From an uncultured Prevotella sp. (GTDB taxonomy: Bacteria > Bacteroidota > Bacteroidia > Bacteroidales > Bacteroidaceae): 64,000 nucleotides of DNA. The stretch spans positions 1 to 64,000 of the forward strand of contig CAJKQX010000003.1 in the NCBI GenBank assembly GCA_905202125.1, written 5' to 3'. The translations under genes and the position numbers were made by a program. The notes beneath the pieces were generated by a model that was not told the origin of the DNA, did not search any database, and was given only the letters and a program-made list of their open reading frames with translations. Positions 44,243-54,545 of the stretch are shown piece after piece; positions within the stretch are counted from its first letter, which is position 1, and each line of letters starts with the position of its first letter.

Positions 44243-46384
44243 ATGCCGGATTTCAGTCAATATTTTCCCATCACAGACCCCACACTCATATTCTTCGTGG
44301 TGTTGCTCATCATCCTGTCTGCGCCCATCATCATGGGAAAGCTACGCATCCCGCACATCATAGGCATGGTGCTGGCCGGCGTCATCATAGGAAAATACGG
44401 ACTGAACATCCTCGTGCGCGACGACTCGTTCGAGCTCTTCGGCAAGGTGGGTCTGTACTACATCATGTTTCTGGCATCGCTCGAGATGAACATGGACGGA
44501 CTGAAGAAGGACGGTTCCAAGTTTCTGTCGTTCGGTCTGCTCACATTCGCCGCCCCCTTCCTGCTCACATTCGCCATGAGCGTCACGCTGCTGGGCTATT
44601 CGCTCCAGGCCTCGATGCTGTTGGGCTGTATCATGGCTTCCAACACGCTCATAGCCTACCCCATCGTCGGGCGCTACGGTCTGCAACGCAAGAAGAGCGT
44701 GAGCCTGAGCGTGGGTTCGTCGATGATATCGCTGTTGCTGTCGCTTGTCACATTGGCCATAGTGGTGGCGTTGCATGACGACAGTGCCGGCATGGGATTC
44801 TGGATGCTGTTTACAGTGAAGTTCTCGGTCTATTGCGTGTTCATGAGCATGGCTGTGCCCAGGCTCACGCGGTGGTTTCTGCGCCGATACAGCGACGCCG
44901 TGATGCAGTTCATCTTTGTGCTTTCGATGCTTTTCTTGAGTGCGGCCCTGAGCGAACTGACAGGCATGGAGGGCATCTTCGGAGCGTTCATGGCCGGACT
45001 GATACTCAACCGCTACATACCCCACGTGTCGCCCCTGATGAACCGCATCGAGTTCATAGGCAACGCCTTGTTCATACCCTATTTCCTCATCGGCGTGGGC
45101 ATGCTCATCAATGTGCATCTGCTCTTTGCCGGCGGCGACATAGTATGGGTGGTGCTGGCCATCGTCTTTTTCGGCACCTTCGGCAAGGCCATCGCGGCAT
45201 ATCTCTCGTGCATGCTGTTCCGCCTGCCGTTGTCGTCGGGCAACATGATGTTCGGCCTCACATCGGCCCATGCTGCCGGAGCGATAGCCATGGTGATGGT
45301 GGGCATGAAGATTGAGACGGCGCCGGGACAATATCTCGTGGACGACCGGATGCTCAACGGCGTCATTATCATGATTCTCTTCACATGCATCATATCGACC
45401 ATCGTCACCGAGACCGCCGCCCAGCAGATAATCCTGCGCGACAAGGACATGCCTCATGACGACCGGCACACGGACGACGAACGCATACTCATACCCATGA
45501 GATACCCCGAGTATGCCAACCGCCTGCTCAATCTGGCACTGATGGTGCGCAACCCTAAATTGGGACGCGAGATAGTGGGCCTCAACGTGGTGTACGACGA
45601 CGCCGACATGCGCGCCAACCAGCAACGCGGACAACAGTTGCTCGAGAATGTGGCGCAATACGCTTCGGCCGCCGACGTGAAGATGATAACCCAGGTGCGA
45701 GTGGCGGCCAATATCGCCAACGGCATCAAACATGCGTTCAAGGAGTTCATGGCCTCCGAGATCATCATCGGCATGCACATGAACAAGGAGGTGTCGCCCA
45801 AGTTCTGGGGCGAGTTTCATCAGAGTCTGTTCAACGGACTGAACAATCAGATAATGATGGCCCGGCTCAAACAGCCCCTCTCCACCATACGCCGCATAGT
45901 AGTGGCGGTGCCCTCGAGGGCGCAGTTCGAACCGGGATTCTACCGCTGGGTGGAACGTCTGGCGCGACTGGCGGAGAACACCGAGTGCCGCATCATATTC
46001 CACGGACGCCACGACACGCTGCCGCTCATCAACGAATACATATCCGACTGTCACCCGGACGTGAAAGCCGAATACTCGGCTATGGACCACTGGAACGAAA
46101 TGCCACAGCTGGCCTCTACCATCGCCGAGGACCATCTCTTTGTCGTTGTGGTGGCCCGCAAGGGCACCGTGTCGTATAAGAATGCGCTGGAATATCTGCC
46201 GGAGGAGATCACAAACCATTTCTCGGGCAAGAACATACTGATCATCTTCCCTGACCAGCACGGCGATGCCATGGACGAGATGACCTTCGCCCAACCGCAG
46301 CACACGGAGGACAGAAGTGCATACGAGAGCATCGGCAAATGGATAAGAAACGTGAAGAAAAATACTGAAAAGATAGGACACTGA
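44243..46384 (+). CDS. Cation:proton antiporter (CPA2 type) with C-terminal USP-like domain
   Basis: 713 residues from MPDFSQYF. About 12 transmembrane segments form a KefB/NapA-like Na+/H+ exchanger ([27 protein letters not shown] near 38-64, [13 protein letters not shown] near 85, [14 protein letters not shown] near 135, [23 protein letters not shown] near 230, [15 protein letters not shown] near 325). The last about 270 residues are soluble (start near 430): two tandem universal-stress-like halves that may sense or bind a ligand. The longer reading from 44219 is rejected because the promoter box would leave it untranscribed. First gene of a run to tcdA. Confidence 0.87.
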   Translation: MPDFSQYFPITDPTLIFFVVLLIILSAPIIMGKLRIPHIIGMVLAGVIIGKYGLNILVRDDSFELFGKVGLYYIMFLASLEMNMDGLKKDGSKFLSFGLLTFAAPFLLTFAMSVTLLGYSLQASMLLGCIMASNTLIAYPIVGRYGLQRKKSVSLSVGSSMISLLLSLVTLAIVVALHDDSAGMGFWMLFTVKFSVYCVFMSMAVPRLTRWFLRRYSDAVMQFIFVLSMLFLSAALSELTGMEGIFGAFMAGLILNRYIPHVSPLMNRIEFIGNALFIPYFLIGVGMLINVHLLFAGGDIVWVVLAIVFFGTFGKAIAAYLSCMLFRLPLSSGNMMFGLTSAHAAGAIAMVMVGMKIETAPGQYLVDDRMLNGVIIMILFTCIISTIVTETAAQQIILRDKDMPHDDRHTDDERILIPMRYPEYANRLLNLALMVRNPKLGREIVGLNVVYDDADMRANQQRGQQLLENVAQYASAADVKMITQVRVAANIANGIKHAFKEFMASEIIIGMHMNKEVSPKFWGEFHQSLFNGLNNQIMMARLKQPLSTIRRIVVAVPSRAQFEPGFYRWVERLARLAENTECRIIFHGRHDTLPLINEYISDCHPDVKAEYSAMDHWNEMPQLASTIAEDHLFVVVVARKGTVSYKNALEYLPEEITNHFSGKNILIIFPDQHGDAMDEMTFAQPQHTEDRSAYESIGKWIRNVKKNTEKIGH

Positions 46385-46425
46385 TACGCCACGACGTGGC
46401 TGACTCATACAATCATACACCATAT

Positions 46426-47109
46426 ATGATAGACATCAAAGGAATAACAAGAAGCTTCGGACCGCTCCAGGTGCTCAAAGGTATCGACCTGCACATCGAA
46501 AAGGGCGAGGTGGTGAGCATCGTGGGACCCAGCGGAGCCGGCAAGACCACTCTGCTCCAGATCATCGGTACGCTCGACAAGGCCGACACGGGCTCTATAA
46601 TCATCGACGGGGTGGACACGGGCTTGCTCGGACAGAAACGACTGAGCGATTTTCGCAACCGGCATATCGGATTCGTGTTTCAGTTTCATCAACTGCTGCC
46701 CGAATTCACAGCCATCGAGAATATCATGATTCCGGCCTACATCGCAGGCATCGACCAAAAGACAGCTAAAAGGCGGGCCGGGGAACTGCTCGATTTCATG
46801 GGACTGGCCGACCGCGCCGGGCACAAACCGGCGGAGCTCTCGGGCGGCGAGAAACAGCGTGTGGCCGTGGCAAGGGCGCTCATGAACAACCCGGCGGTGA
46901 TACTGGCTGACGAACCGAGCGGCAGTCTCGACTCCAAGAACAAGGAGGAGCTGCACCGACTATTCTTCGACCTGCGCGACAAGTTCGGTCAGACATTCGT
47001 CATCGTCACCCACGACGAGAGCCTGGCCCGCATCACCGACCGCACCATCATGATGAAGGACGGCATGCTCGTGGGCGAGAACCGAAAGGCGGAAGAGGCC
47101 GTCTTGTAG
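46426..47109 (+). CDS. lolD: LolD-type ABC transporter ATPase
   Basis: 227 residues from [11 protein letters not shown]. Walker [13 protein letters not shown] near 39, Q-loop [14 protein letters not shown] near 87, signature [15 protein letters not shown] near 141, Walker [14 protein letters not shown] near 162, H-loop VTHDE near 201. Length and sequence fit LolD/MacB-type ATPases that drive lipoprotein release from the inner membrane; the cognate LolCE permease is not adjacent. A GTG start 30 bases upstream is possible. Confidence 0.85.
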   Translation: MIDIKGITRSFGPLQVLKGIDLHIEKGEVVSIVGPSGAGKTTLLQIIGTLDKADTGSIIIDGVDTGLLGQKRLSDFRNRHIGFVFQFHQLLPEFTAIENIMIPAYIAGIDQKTAKRRAGELLDFMGLADRAGHKPAELSGGEKQRVAVARALMNNPAVILADEPSGSLDSKNKEELHRLFFDLRDKFGQTFVIVTHDESLARITDRTIMMKDGMLVGENRKAEEAVL

Positions 47110-47135
47110 TTTCAACACAGAAATAATACGACACA

Positions 47136-47969
47136 ATGATAAAACTTGGCGATTACAACATACTGAAGGTGGTGCGACGGGTGGATTTCGGCCTGTATCT
47201 CGACGGAGGGCCGGAGGGCGACATCCTGCTGCCTTCGCGCTACGTGCCCGAGGGTGCTCAGCCGGGCGACACGATGGAGGTGTTCATCTATCTGGACAAT
47301 GAAGAACGCCTCGTGGCCACCACAGAGGAACCCAAAGCAAAGGTGGGCGACTTTGCCTGTCTCAATGTGGCATGGGTCAATCAGTACGGGGCATTCCTCG
47401 ACTGGGGACTCATGAAAGACCTGTTCTGCCCCTTCCGCGAACAGAAAAAGCGTATGCGCGAGGGCGAGAGCTACATCGTGCACGTGCACATAGACGAGGA
47501 GAGCTACCGCATCATGGCTTCGGCCAAGGTGGAACATTATCTTGACAACGGCCGACCGGAATACAACCGCGGCGACGAGGTGGACCTGCTGATATGGCAG
47601 AAGACCGAGTTGGGATTCAAAGTGATAGTGGACAACCGCTTTGCCGGACTGATATACGACGACCAGATATTCAGACTTGTGCACACGGGCGACCGCATGA
47701 AGGGATATATCTCGACCGTGCGGCCCGACGGCAAGATAGACGTGACGCTTCAACCTGTCGGCAGACGACAGACGGAGGATTTCGCCGTCACACTGCTCGA
47801 ATATCTACATGCCAACGGCGGGGTGTGCCCGCTGGGTGACAAGAGCGAGGCCGAGGACATCAAACGGATGTTTCAGGTGAGCAAAAAGGTGTACAAACGT
47901 GCGGTGGGCGACCTCTACAAGCGTCATCTCATCACGGTAAGCCCGCTTGAGATAAGACTGGCGAAATAG
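47136..47969 (+). CDS. CvfB-type S1 RNA-binding protein
   Basis: 277 residues: an N-terminal S1-like domain (LKVVRRVDFGLYLDGG...GDILLPSRYVPEGAQPGDTMEVFIYLD), a second S1 copy (GDFACLNVAWVNQYGAFLDWGLMKDLFCPFREQ near 70-100), a third (GDRMKGYISTVRPDGKIDVTLQPVG near 188-212), and a C-terminal winged helix (VSKKVYKRAVGDLYKRHLITVSP). The family (CvfB) regulates virulence and stress genes in Firmicutes. Two bases before tcdA, so coupled. Confidence 0.87.
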   Translation: MIKLGDYNILKVVRRVDFGLYLDGGPEGDILLPSRYVPEGAQPGDTMEVFIYLDNEERLVATTEEPKAKVGDFACLNVAWVNQYGAFLDWGLMKDLFCPFREQKKRMREGESYIVHVHIDEESYRIMASAKVEHYLDNGRPEYNRGDEVDLLIWQKTELGFKVIVDNRFAGLIYDDQIFRLVHTGDRMKGYISTVRPDGKIDVTLQPVGRRQTEDFAVTLLEYLHANGGVCPLGDKSEAEDIKRMFQVSKKVYKRAVGDLYKRHLITVSPLEIRLAK

Positions 47970-47971
47970 GC

Positions 47972-48766
47972 ATGGACCAGTTTCAACGTACACGGATGTT
48001 GCTCGGCGACGCCGCCGTGGAGCTGCTGCGGGAAAAGCATGTGGCCGTGTTTGGCGTCGGAGGCGTGGGCGGTCATGTGGTCGAGGTATTGGCGCGGAGC
48101 GGCGTGGGAGCCATCGACATCATCGACAACGACCGCGTGAACATCACCAACATCAACCGTCAGATCATCGCCCTGCACTCCACCGTGGGACAACTTAAGG
48201 TGGACGTGATGGAGCAACGTATCCTCGACATCAATCCCGACTGCACCGTCCGCAAGTTCGCAACATTCTATCTGCCCGCAAACGCTGATGAATTTGACCT
48301 CACGAAATACGATTATGTGGTGGACTGCATCGATACCGTGAGTGCCAAAGTCGAGCTTGTCAGACGGTGCCACGCCCTGAACATACGGATATTGTCGTGC
48401 ATGGGGGCGGCCAACAAGATGGATGCCACGGCCTTCCGCATTACCGACATAAGCAAGACAAGCATGGACCCGCTTGCAAAAGTGATAAGAAAAAGACTGC
48501 GCAAACTGAATATCGATCATCTGAAGGTGGTTTTCAGCGAAGAGCAACCGACAGTACCGATGGTTCAAGACACATGTAACGACAATCCGGAATGCTCCGG
48601 CCAGACCGCCAGACGGCCCGTTCCGGCAAGCAATGCGTTTGTTCCCGCCGCGGCAGGACTTATCGCCGGCGGCGAGGTAATCAAGGATATCATCGGTTGG
48701 AAAAAAAACGAGTCACTCCGAAAAAACGTTTCTTCCACAATACTGCAAAAGAAACAAACGGAATGA
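47972..48766 (+). CDS. tcdA: tRNA threonylcarbamoyladenosine dehydratase
   Basis: 264 residues of the ThiF/E1 superfamily: FGVGGVGGHVVEVLARSGVGAIDIIDND near 24-51 (ATP-binding), NITNINRQ near 54, VVDCIDTVSAKVELVRRCH near 112. TcdA cyclises t6A37 to ct6A37 in ANN-decoding tRNAs. The end, beyond GEVIKDIIGW, is Lys-rich (KKNESLRKNV). Its last bases enter a long inverted repeat (48754-48824). Confidence 0.9.
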   Translation: MDQFQRTRMLLGDAAVELLREKHVAVFGVGGVGGHVVEVLARSGVGAIDIIDNDRVNITNINRQIIALHSTVGQLKVDVMEQRILDINPDCTVRKFATFYLPANADEFDLTKYDYVVDCIDTVSAKVELVRRCHALNIRILSCMGAANKMDATAFRITDISKTSMDPLAKVIRKRLRKLNIDHLKVVFSEEQPTVPMVQDTCNDNPECSGQTARRPVPASNAFVPAAAGLIAGGEVIKDIIGWKKNESLRKNVSSTILQKKQTE

Positions 48767-48824
48767 AGGAATATCCATGCCGAGCCTCGATGAAGACTTC
48801 AGCATATTCCTTCATCCCGTTTGT
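48754..48824. terminator. Long inverted repeat after tcdA
   Basis: ACAAACGGAATGAAGGAATAT pairs with ATATTCCTTCATCCCGTTTGT (one mismatch) around a 29-base loop, overlapping the tcdA stop. No T run follows, so it may be an RNA-stability hairpin rather than a terminator. Nothing else is recognisable up to 48970. Confidence 0.45.
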
Positions 48825-48970
48825 CGTGCAACGATATCGATGTATCGGTTACACTTTATTCATACGGATTACGGGCATTCATTCCCCGTGCCCTGTTATC
48901 TGTGACAGGAACATGCACACAATCCAAATGATAATTCATATTTTGAACATAACATATAAGTTATGACATA

Positions 48971-49741
48971 TTATAAAATTCGGCCGCTGATAGTGAATTT
49001 CAATACCGGATAAACAGTCAGTTTGTCTACAATTTTGGAAATGTCGTCGTCAACATCATCAATATCGTTTGTATCAACCAACTTGTCGCTCTGGTAAATC
49101 TTCATCTTGCCATGGAATTGTGCTCCAAGCTCCACACGGAAACCGACGCGTTTCTTCGGCACAAGACGTCCGTAACCCAGTCCGAGGTAGGGGCGGAAAC
49201 CACTGACACGTACATCGCCGAGCACATCACCATTCTCGTTGAACTTCACCTGGTACTTGTCTATCTGGGCATAAACCTCGTCCTTCACATAATCAGGAAC
49301 ATCGGGACGTTGCATGAAATTGAGAATGTCATCGCTATGTCCTTTGAGCTTGGCTATCTTCTTGCCTCCGAAAGAGAATCCGGCGGCCACAAACAGGTTG
49401 TTCCTGTCACCAAACGGATAGCAGCTGAACTTGACATTCATGGTTGTGCGAGAGAATTTGCCCTCGACATTAACGGCGTCGATAGGGATTGTGTAGCCGC
49501 TCGTGTTGAGATCGTTGACGTCCACATCGCCGTTGATCTTGAAGCCAGGCATGAAGTCTATGCCCGCGCTGACCTCAAGATATTTTGTAAGCGGGGCGGC
49601 GACATTGATTCCGATACCCTCGGTACCAACGTTCAAACCGGCACCGACATGATTGAATACTCCGTAAAAGCTCTCATTCTGAGCCGAGGATTTGGCAAAA
49701 CAAGACAATGCCAAAGCCAAAAACAAAAAAAGTTTTTTCAT
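48971..49741 (-). CDS. Outer-membrane beta-barrel protein, hypothetical
   Basis: 256 residues with a signal peptide (to SSAQ near residue 20). Strand-rich with motifs such as YGVFNHVGAGLNVGTEGIGINVAAPLTKYLEVSAGIDFMPGF near 26-67 and FRPYLGLGYGRLVPKKRVGFRVELGAQFHG near 175-205, and an aromatic/hydrophobic last residue pattern (KFTISGRIL). Probably an 8-10 strand barrel; family not identified. Own promoter. Confidence 0.7.
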   Translation of the reverse strand: MKKLFLFLALALSCFAKSSAQNESFYGVFNHVGAGLNVGTEGIGINVAAPLTKYLEVSAGIDFMPGFKINGDVDVNDLNTSGYTIPIDAVNVEGKFSRTTMNVKFSCYPFGDRNNLFVAAGFSFGGKKIAKLKGHSDDILNFMQRPDVPDYVKDEVYAQIDKYQVKFNENGDVLGDVRVSGFRPYLGLGYGRLVPKKRVGFRVELGAQFHGKMKIYQSDKLVDTNDIDDVDDDISKIVDKLTVYPVLKFTISGRIL

Positions 49742-49775
49742 ATCTAATTTCTTAAATGAATGGTTTGTAACAATG

Positions 49776-49807
49776 CAAAGATATATAAAATATCTTATAT
49801 TAGGAAA
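49776..49807 (-). promoter_or_regulatory. Promoter of the outer-membrane protein gene
   Basis: Minus-strand TATCTTTG at 49776-49783, with TTTC 20 bases upstream (49804-49807). Confidence 0.65.
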
Positions 49808-49888
49808 ATTTTGTTTATATTTTACAAAATATCGTTAAACTTAAGAGGTAAACTTAAAGAAAACTAAAAAATTCGTTGATACAACAAC

Positions 49889-49935
49889 ACGAAAAAGCGC
49901 AGTCTGCAATCTCGACCGGGATTACGGACTGCGCC
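49889..49935 (-). terminator. Terminator after asnS (left copy)
   Basis: GGCGCAGTC.GTAATC / GATTGC.GACTGCGC stem and TTTTTCG tail on the minus strand, 65 bases after asnS. It closes the purB-rluB-asnS run. Confidence 0.88.
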
Positions 49936-49999
49936 ATCAAGACGGATGATCAATAAAATATCGACACGTTGTCGCTGGAACAACTTATGTCGGCTGATT

Positions 50000-51403
50000 T
50001 TAGAATTCGGCTGTCTTCGGAGTACGCGGGAAAGGTATCACGTCGCGTATGTTCTGCATGCCGGTGACGAAGAGTATCAGGCGCTCGAAACCGAGGCCGA
50101 AACCTCCATGAGGACATGATCCGTACTTGCGGGTGTCAAGATACCACCACATATCCTTCATCGGGATATTGCGTTCGTTGATCTGAGCCATGAGCTTATC
50201 ATAACTCTCCTCACGCACACTGCCTCCGATGATCTCTCCTATCTGCGGGAAGAGCACGTCGGTGCCCTGCACCGTGCGGCCATCCTCATTCATCTTCATA
50301 TAGAAGGCCTTGATTTCTTTGGGATAATCGGTGAGTATCACAGGTTTCTTGAAATGTTCCTCAACGAGGAAACGCTCATGCTCGCTGGCCAGATCCATGC
50401 CCCATGATACGGGGAACTCAAATTTCTTGCCGTTGGCGGCAGCCTCTTCGAGTATCTTGATACCCTCGGTATAAGGCAAACGCACAAACGAATCCTTGAG
50501 CACACCCTGCAGTCTCTCTATGAGACCCTTGTCTATCATCTTGTTGAGGAACTCGAGATCATCCTTGCAGTTGTCCAAAGCCCACTTCACACAGTGCTTG
50601 ATAAAGTCCTCCTCAAGGTCCATCAGGTCGTTCATATCGATGAAAGCCACCTCAGGCTCAATCATCCAGAACTCGGCCAGATGGCGCGGAGTATTGCTGT
50701 TTTCGGCACGGAACGTGGGACCGAAGGTGTATATCTGACCTAAGGCTGTGGCTCCGAGTTCACCCTCAAGCTGTCCCGATACGGTGAGCGAGGTCATCTT
50801 GCCGAAGAAATCATCGGTGTAGATGATCTTGCCTTCTTCATCCTTCTTCAGGTCATAAAGATTCTTTGTGGTGACCTGAAACATCTCTCCCGCACCCTCG
50901 CAGTCGCTGGCTGTGATGATAGGAGTATGGAAATAGAAGAATCCACGGTCGTGAAAGAACTTGTGTATGGCAATGGCCATGTTGTGGCGGATGCGCATCA
51001 CGGCGCCAAAAGTATTCGTTCTGAGTCGCATGTGGGCATACTGACGCATATATTCAAAGCTCTGTCCCTTCTTCTGCATGGGATAATCTGAGCCGCAAAG
51101 ACCATAAATCTGCAAGTCATGACATTGTATCTCGGAAGTCTGTCCGGCACCCTGACTCTCCACGAGCTTACCTGTGGCACTGATGCAAGCGCCCGTAGTG
51201 ATCTGCTTCAGTATGTTTTCGTCAAACGCTGAAGGGTCTACGACTATCTGTACATTCTTGATTGTCGAACCATCGTTCAATGCTATGAAATCCACAGCCT
51301 TGCTGCTGCGGTGAGTACGAACCCATCCTTTGACGTTCACCTCAGCACCGAAATCGGTGCGACGGAGCACGTCAACAACTTTTGTTCTGCGTATTGTTTC
51401 CAT
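50000..51403 (-). CDS. asnS: Asparagine-tRNA ligase, left copy
   Basis: 467 residues, class II. The OB-fold domain is N-terminal ([26 protein letters not shown] near 22). Class II motifs: [25 protein letters not shown] near 230-254 and [28 protein letters not shown] near 435-462. It attaches Asn to tRNA-Asn. Last gene of the left purB-rluB-asnS set. A second, clearly diverged asnS lies at 58173 in mirror orientation. Confidence 0.96.
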   Translation of the reverse strand: METIRRTKVVDVLRRTDFGAEVNVKGWVRTHRSSKAVDFIALNDGSTIKNVQIVVDPSAFDENILKQITTGACISATGKLVESQGAGQTSEIQCHDLQIYGLCGSDYPMQKKGQSFEYMRQYAHMRLRTNTFGAVMRIRHNMAIAIHKFFHDRGFFYFHTPIITASDCEGAGEMFQVTTKNLYDLKKDEEGKIIYTDDFFGKMTSLTVSGQLEGELGATALGQIYTFGPTFRAENSNTPRHLAEFWMIEPEVAFIDMNDLMDLEEDFIKHCVKWALDNCKDDLEFLNKMIDKGLIERLQGVLKDSFVRLPYTEGIKILEEAAANGKKFEFPVSWGMDLASEHERFLVEEHFKKPVILTDYPKEIKAFYMKMNEDGRTVQGTDVLFPQIGEIIGGSVREESYDKLMAQINERNIPMKDMWWYLDTRKYGSCPHGGFGLGFERLILFVTGMQNIRDVIPFPRTPKTAEF

Positions 51404-51465
51404 CTTTCATTTGATTTTTCTTGTTATTCGAAAGCCCGTATTAATATTGAAAGGCTCCCGATTGA

Positions 51466-52722
51466 TTATTCAAAGGCTCCCATACGAAGCATCTCCACCT
51501 CTTTCTCAGTGAGGAATCGCCAGTCGCCGCGGCGCAAATTCTTCTTTGTCAGTCCGGCAAACTGCACACGGTCGAGCTTGACCACGCGATAGCCGAGATG
51601 CTCGAAGATACGACGCACGATGCGGTTTTTGCCACTGTGGATCTCGATACCCACCTGACTCTTGTCCGTATCGCTGGCGTAGGCTATCTCGTCGGCATGT
51701 ATCTCGCCGTCCTCCAGTTCGATACCTTCGGATATCTGTTTCATATCGCTGGCGGTGACATTCTTGTCGAGGAACACGTGATAAACTTTCTTTTTCAGGA
51801 ATTTGGGATGTGTGAGCTTGCTGGCGAGGTCGCCATCGTTGGTAAGGAGAAGCACACCGGTGGTGTTACGGTCAAGACGTCCCACAGGATAGATGCGCTC
51901 CGGGCATACATTACCGACGATGTCCATGACTGTCTTGCGCTGTTGCGGGTCGTCACTGGTGGTGACGCAGTCTTTGGGTTTGTTGAGCAGCACGTACACC
52001 TTTTTCTCCAGAGTCACCGGTTTGTCGTGGAATTTCACCTCGTCCGAGCGCAGGACCTTAGTTCCGAGTTCGGTCACGACAGTGCCGTTGACTGTTATCT
52101 CACCGGCCTGGATATACTCGTCGGCCTCGCGTCGGCTACATACGCCGGCATTAGCGAGGTATTTGTTGAGACGCAAGGGCTCGTTCGGGTCGATGTGAGT
52201 TTCGCTGTACTCGATGCGTTTCTTCATGCTGTACTTGGCATTCGGGTCGTAATTGCCCGTGCGGGGACGATAACCGCCCTGCTGACGGGGCTGATAGCCG
52301 CCCTGGCCACCCTCGTTGTTGTTGAAACGGGGGCGATAGCCACCCTGCTGACGGGGCTGATAGCCGCCCTGACCGCCCTCGGTGTTGTTGAAACGGGGGC
52401 GATAGCCGCCCTGCTGACGGGGCTGATAACCGCTCTGAGAGCCCTCGGTGTTGTTGAAACGGGGACGATAGCCGCCCTGCTGACGGGGCTGGTAGCCACC
52501 GCCATTATTATTCTGTTGCAAGCCTGTACCGAATCCTTCAGGTCGGAAACCGCCAGCCTCGCTGCTTCTCACAGCGGTGTATGTGCGCTGCGCATGGATA
52601 CGCGGGCGCTGCGGACGGCTTGCGCTCTTATACTCATTTTGATAATTAGATATCGAACGCTCGTGCGTTTCGCTCTGTTCACTTGCCTGTTTCTGTGTTT
52701 TGTTTTCTATATCCATTTCCAT
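51466..52722 (-). CDS. rluB: RluB-type rRNA pseudouridine synthase, left copy
   Basis: 418 residues. The C-terminal 240 residues are the enzyme: S4 domain EPLRLNKYLANAGVCSRREADEYIQAGEITVNG near 175-207 and catalytic domain with GRLDRNTTGVLLLTNDGDL near 275 (Asp nucleophile) and KNRIVRRIFEHLGYRVVKLDR near 365. The first 165 residues are a low-complexity extension with a 22-residue G-Y-Q-P-R-Q-Q repeat (three full units), positively charged and probably disordered, possibly RNA-binding. It modifies 23S rRNA. A second copy with a different extension lies at 56847. Confidence 0.93.
   Translation of the reverse strand: MEMDIENKTQKQASEQSETHERSISNYQNEYKSASRPQRPRIHAQRTYTAVRSSEAGGFRPEGFGTGLQQNNNGGGYQPRQQGGYRPRFNNTEGSQSGYQPRQQGGYRPRFNNTEGGQGGYQPRQQGGYRPRFNNNEGGQGGYQPRQQGGYRPRTGNYDPNAKYSMKKRIEYSETHIDPNEPLRLNKYLANAGVCSRREADEYIQAGEITVNGTVVTELGTKVLRSDEVKFHDKPVTLEKKVYVLLNKPKDCVTTSDDPQQRKTVMDIVGNVCPERIYPVGRLDRNTTGVLLLTNDGDLASKLTHPKFLKKKVYHVFLDKNVTASDMKQISEGIELEDGEIHADEIAYASDTDKSQVGIEIHSGKNRIVRRIFEHLGYRVVKLDRVQFAGLTKKNLRRGDWRFLTEKEVEMLRMGAFE
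52261..52503 (-). repeat. 66-bp tandem repeats inside rluB
   Basis: Three full and flanking partial 66-base units coding GGYRPRFNNTEGxQxGYQPRQQ-type repeats, highly alike at DNA level, so the array can expand or contract in frame. Confidence 0.9.
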
Positions 52723-52815
52723 AATATAATAATGTGTTTCGGCCTCACGGCTCCGGTTAATAAATTATGTGCAAATATTTCTGTTTTAAATATTGTCTTT
52801 TTGTAATCACCGTTA

Positions 52816-54162
52816 TCAGATACCCGTATAATTATGCGGTGTTATGGCCATGAGTTCATTCTTCACATCATCGGATACATCCAATGTCCGGATGAAATCG
52901 TGAATGGTCTGTTCAGTCATTTTCGTATTGGTACGAGTGAGCGCCTTGAGCGCCTCGTAAGGATGCGGATAGGCCTCGCGGCGCAGTATGGTCTGTATGG
53001 CCTCGGCCACCACAGCCCATGTATTGTCGAGATCTTCGTTGATTTTCTGTTCGTTGAGAATCAGCTTGCGCAGTCCCTTCAGTGTGCTCTGTATGGCGAT
53101 AAGTCCGTGTCCGAGAGGCACACCGATGTTGCGGAGCACCGTGGAGTCTGTAAGGTCGCGCTGCAGACGGCTCACCGGCAGTTTCTGTGCGATGAACTGC
53201 AACAGTGCGTTGGCTATGCCCAGATTGCCCTCGCTGTTCTCAAAGTCGATGGGATTCACCTTATGCGGCATTGCGCTCGATCCCACCTCGCCCTGTTTGA
53301 TTTTCTGTTTGAAATAATCCATTGAGATATACATCCAGAAATCGCGGTCGAGATCGACGATGATGGTATTGATGCGGCGCACGGCGTCAAACACCGAACC
53401 CAGACAGTCGTAGTTGCTTATCTGTGTGGTGTACTGCTCGCGCTCCAGACCGAGTTTCTCCGAGGCAAATCGATTGCCGAACGTCTTCCAGTCGTACTGC
53501 GGATATGCCACGTGGTGAGCGTTGTAGTTGCCCGTTGCGCCACCGAATTTGGCGGTCATGCGACAGTTCTTCAGTTGTTTGAGCTGTTCTTCCAAACGAT
53601 AGGCGAACACCTTCACCTCTTTGCCCAGACGTGTGGGCGAAGCCGGCTGACCGTGTGTCTTGGCGAGCATGGGTATCTCTTTCCACTCCTCGGCGTAATC
53701 GTTCAGTTGTGAGATAAGTTCCTCCACAGCCGGACAATACACATCGGCAAGCGCCTCCTTGACAGAGAGCGGCACACTGGTATTGTTGATATCCTGGGAT
53801 GTAAGTCCGAAATGTATGAACTCCTTGTAGGCGTCCAGCCCACCTATCTTATCAAACTCCTCCTTGATGAAATACTCCACGGCCTTCACGTCGTGGTTGG
53901 TAACCTTCTCAATGTCTTTCACGCGAGCGGCCGCTGTCTCATCAAACGTCAGATAGATATCTCTCAGACGAGAGAAGAGCGAGTGGTCGAATGCGGCCAA
54001 TTGGGGCAAGGGTAGTTCACACAAAGAGATGAAATATTCTATTTCAACGCGCACTCTGTAACGTATGAGCGCATACTCTGAAAAATATTCTGCCAATGCT
54101 TCTGTTTTTCCTCTATAACGGCCATCAACAGGCGATATGGCTGTCAGCAAATCAAGTTCCAT
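52816..54162 (-). CDS. purB: Adenylosuccinate lyase, left copy
   Basis: 448 residues. N-terminal TAISPVDGRYRGK; HFGLTSQDINNTSVP near 118-132 (catalytic His region); AKTHGQPASPTRLGKE near 168 (second His); the signature SSAMPHKVNPIDFENSEGN near 291-309. It splits SAICAR and adenylosuccinate in purine synthesis. Head of the left set. The right copy at 54546 is diverged but colinear over its full length. Confidence 0.95.
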   Translation of the reverse strand: MELDLLTAISPVDGRYRGKTEALAEYFSEYALIRYRVRVEIEYFISLCELPLPQLAAFDHSLFSRLRDIYLTFDETAAARVKDIEKVTNHDVKAVEYFIKEEFDKIGGLDAYKEFIHFGLTSQDINNTSVPLSVKEALADVYCPAVEELISQLNDYAEEWKEIPMLAKTHGQPASPTRLGKEVKVFAYRLEEQLKQLKNCRMTAKFGGATGNYNAHHVAYPQYDWKTFGNRFASEKLGLEREQYTTQISNYDCLGSVFDAVRRINTIIVDLDRDFWMYISMDYFKQKIKQGEVGSSAMPHKVNPIDFENSEGNLGIANALLQFIAQKLPVSRLQRDLTDSTVLRNIGVPLGHGLIAIQSTLKGLRKLILNEQKINEDLDNTWAVVAEAIQTILRREAYPHPYEALKALTRTNTKMTEQTIHDFIRTLDVSDDVKNELMAITPHNYTGI

Positions 54163-54186
54163 AAATTATACGTATTATTCAGTCTG

Positions 54187-54220
54187 CAAAATTAATAATT
54201 AATATCGAAACATGCGCAAA
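54187..54220 (-). promoter_or_regulatory. Promoter of left purB
   Basis: Minus-strand TAATTTTG at 54187-54194 with TTTG (54217-54220), spacing 22. Confidence 0.6.
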
Positions 54221-54309
54221 GATTCTGAAAAGTTAATGCAACATATTTAATTTTATAATTGTAGTGCGGATAAATTTAGAATGTAGTTAGAAAATATTTA
54301 AAAAAGAAA

Positions 54310-54343
54310 AAACCTGACTTGATTTCTCGCGTCAGGTTTTCTT
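54310..54343 (-). terminator. tRNA-Val terminator
   Basis: AAAACCTGAC / GTCAGGTTTT stem with a 13-base loop and minus-strand T run, directly after the tRNA. Confidence 0.9.
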
Positions 54344-54345
54344 GT

Positions 54346-54420
54346 GGGCGTTGACGGATTCGAACCGCCGACCCTCTGCTTGTAAGGCAGATGCTCTAAA
54401 CCAGCTGAGCTAAACGCCCG
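54346..54420 (-). tRNA. tRNA-Val (anticodon UAC)
   Basis: 75 bases: acceptor GGGCGTT / AACGCCC with discriminator A, D arm TTTAGCTCAGCTGGTT, anticodon loop CTTACAA (UAC), T arm GTCGGCGGTTCGAATCCGTC. CCA not encoded. It sits exactly where the two diverged purB sets face away from each other. Confidence 0.95.
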
Positions 54421-54443
54421 GATAGTTTGCCGAAAAGCGTTGC

Positions 54444-54473
54444 AAAGGTAATACTATTTTTTTATCCGCAAAA
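54444..54473 (-). promoter_or_regulatory. tRNA-Val promoter
   Basis: Minus-strand TACCTTTG at 54444-54451, TTTG at 54470-54473. Confidence 0.65.
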
Positions 54474-54514
54474 CAAAAAATGAAATTTTTGTGTAAAAAT
54501 TGCCGGGGAAATCG

Positions 54515-54522
54515 TATTTTTG
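54515..54522 (+). promoter_or_regulatory. -7 box of right purB
   Basis: TATTTTTG, 24 bases before the start; TTTG at 54488-54491. Confidence 0.55.
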
Positions 54523-54545
54523 TGCTCTATTTCAAATAAGAGACT

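Noticed and set aside
44342..46423. 693-residue ORF on the minus strand
   Set aside because: Exact antisense of the antiporter gene, with extreme His/Gln/Val composition; a shadow of GC-rich codon use.
52261..52503. Intergenic tandem repeat or CRISPR-like array
   Set aside because: The units are in frame inside rluB and encode a regular protein repeat.
51598..52806. 402-residue plus-strand ORF over rluB
   Set aside because: Antisense of the repetitive rluB gene; hydrophobic repeats derive from the reverse of the G/Y/Q/P/R repeat.
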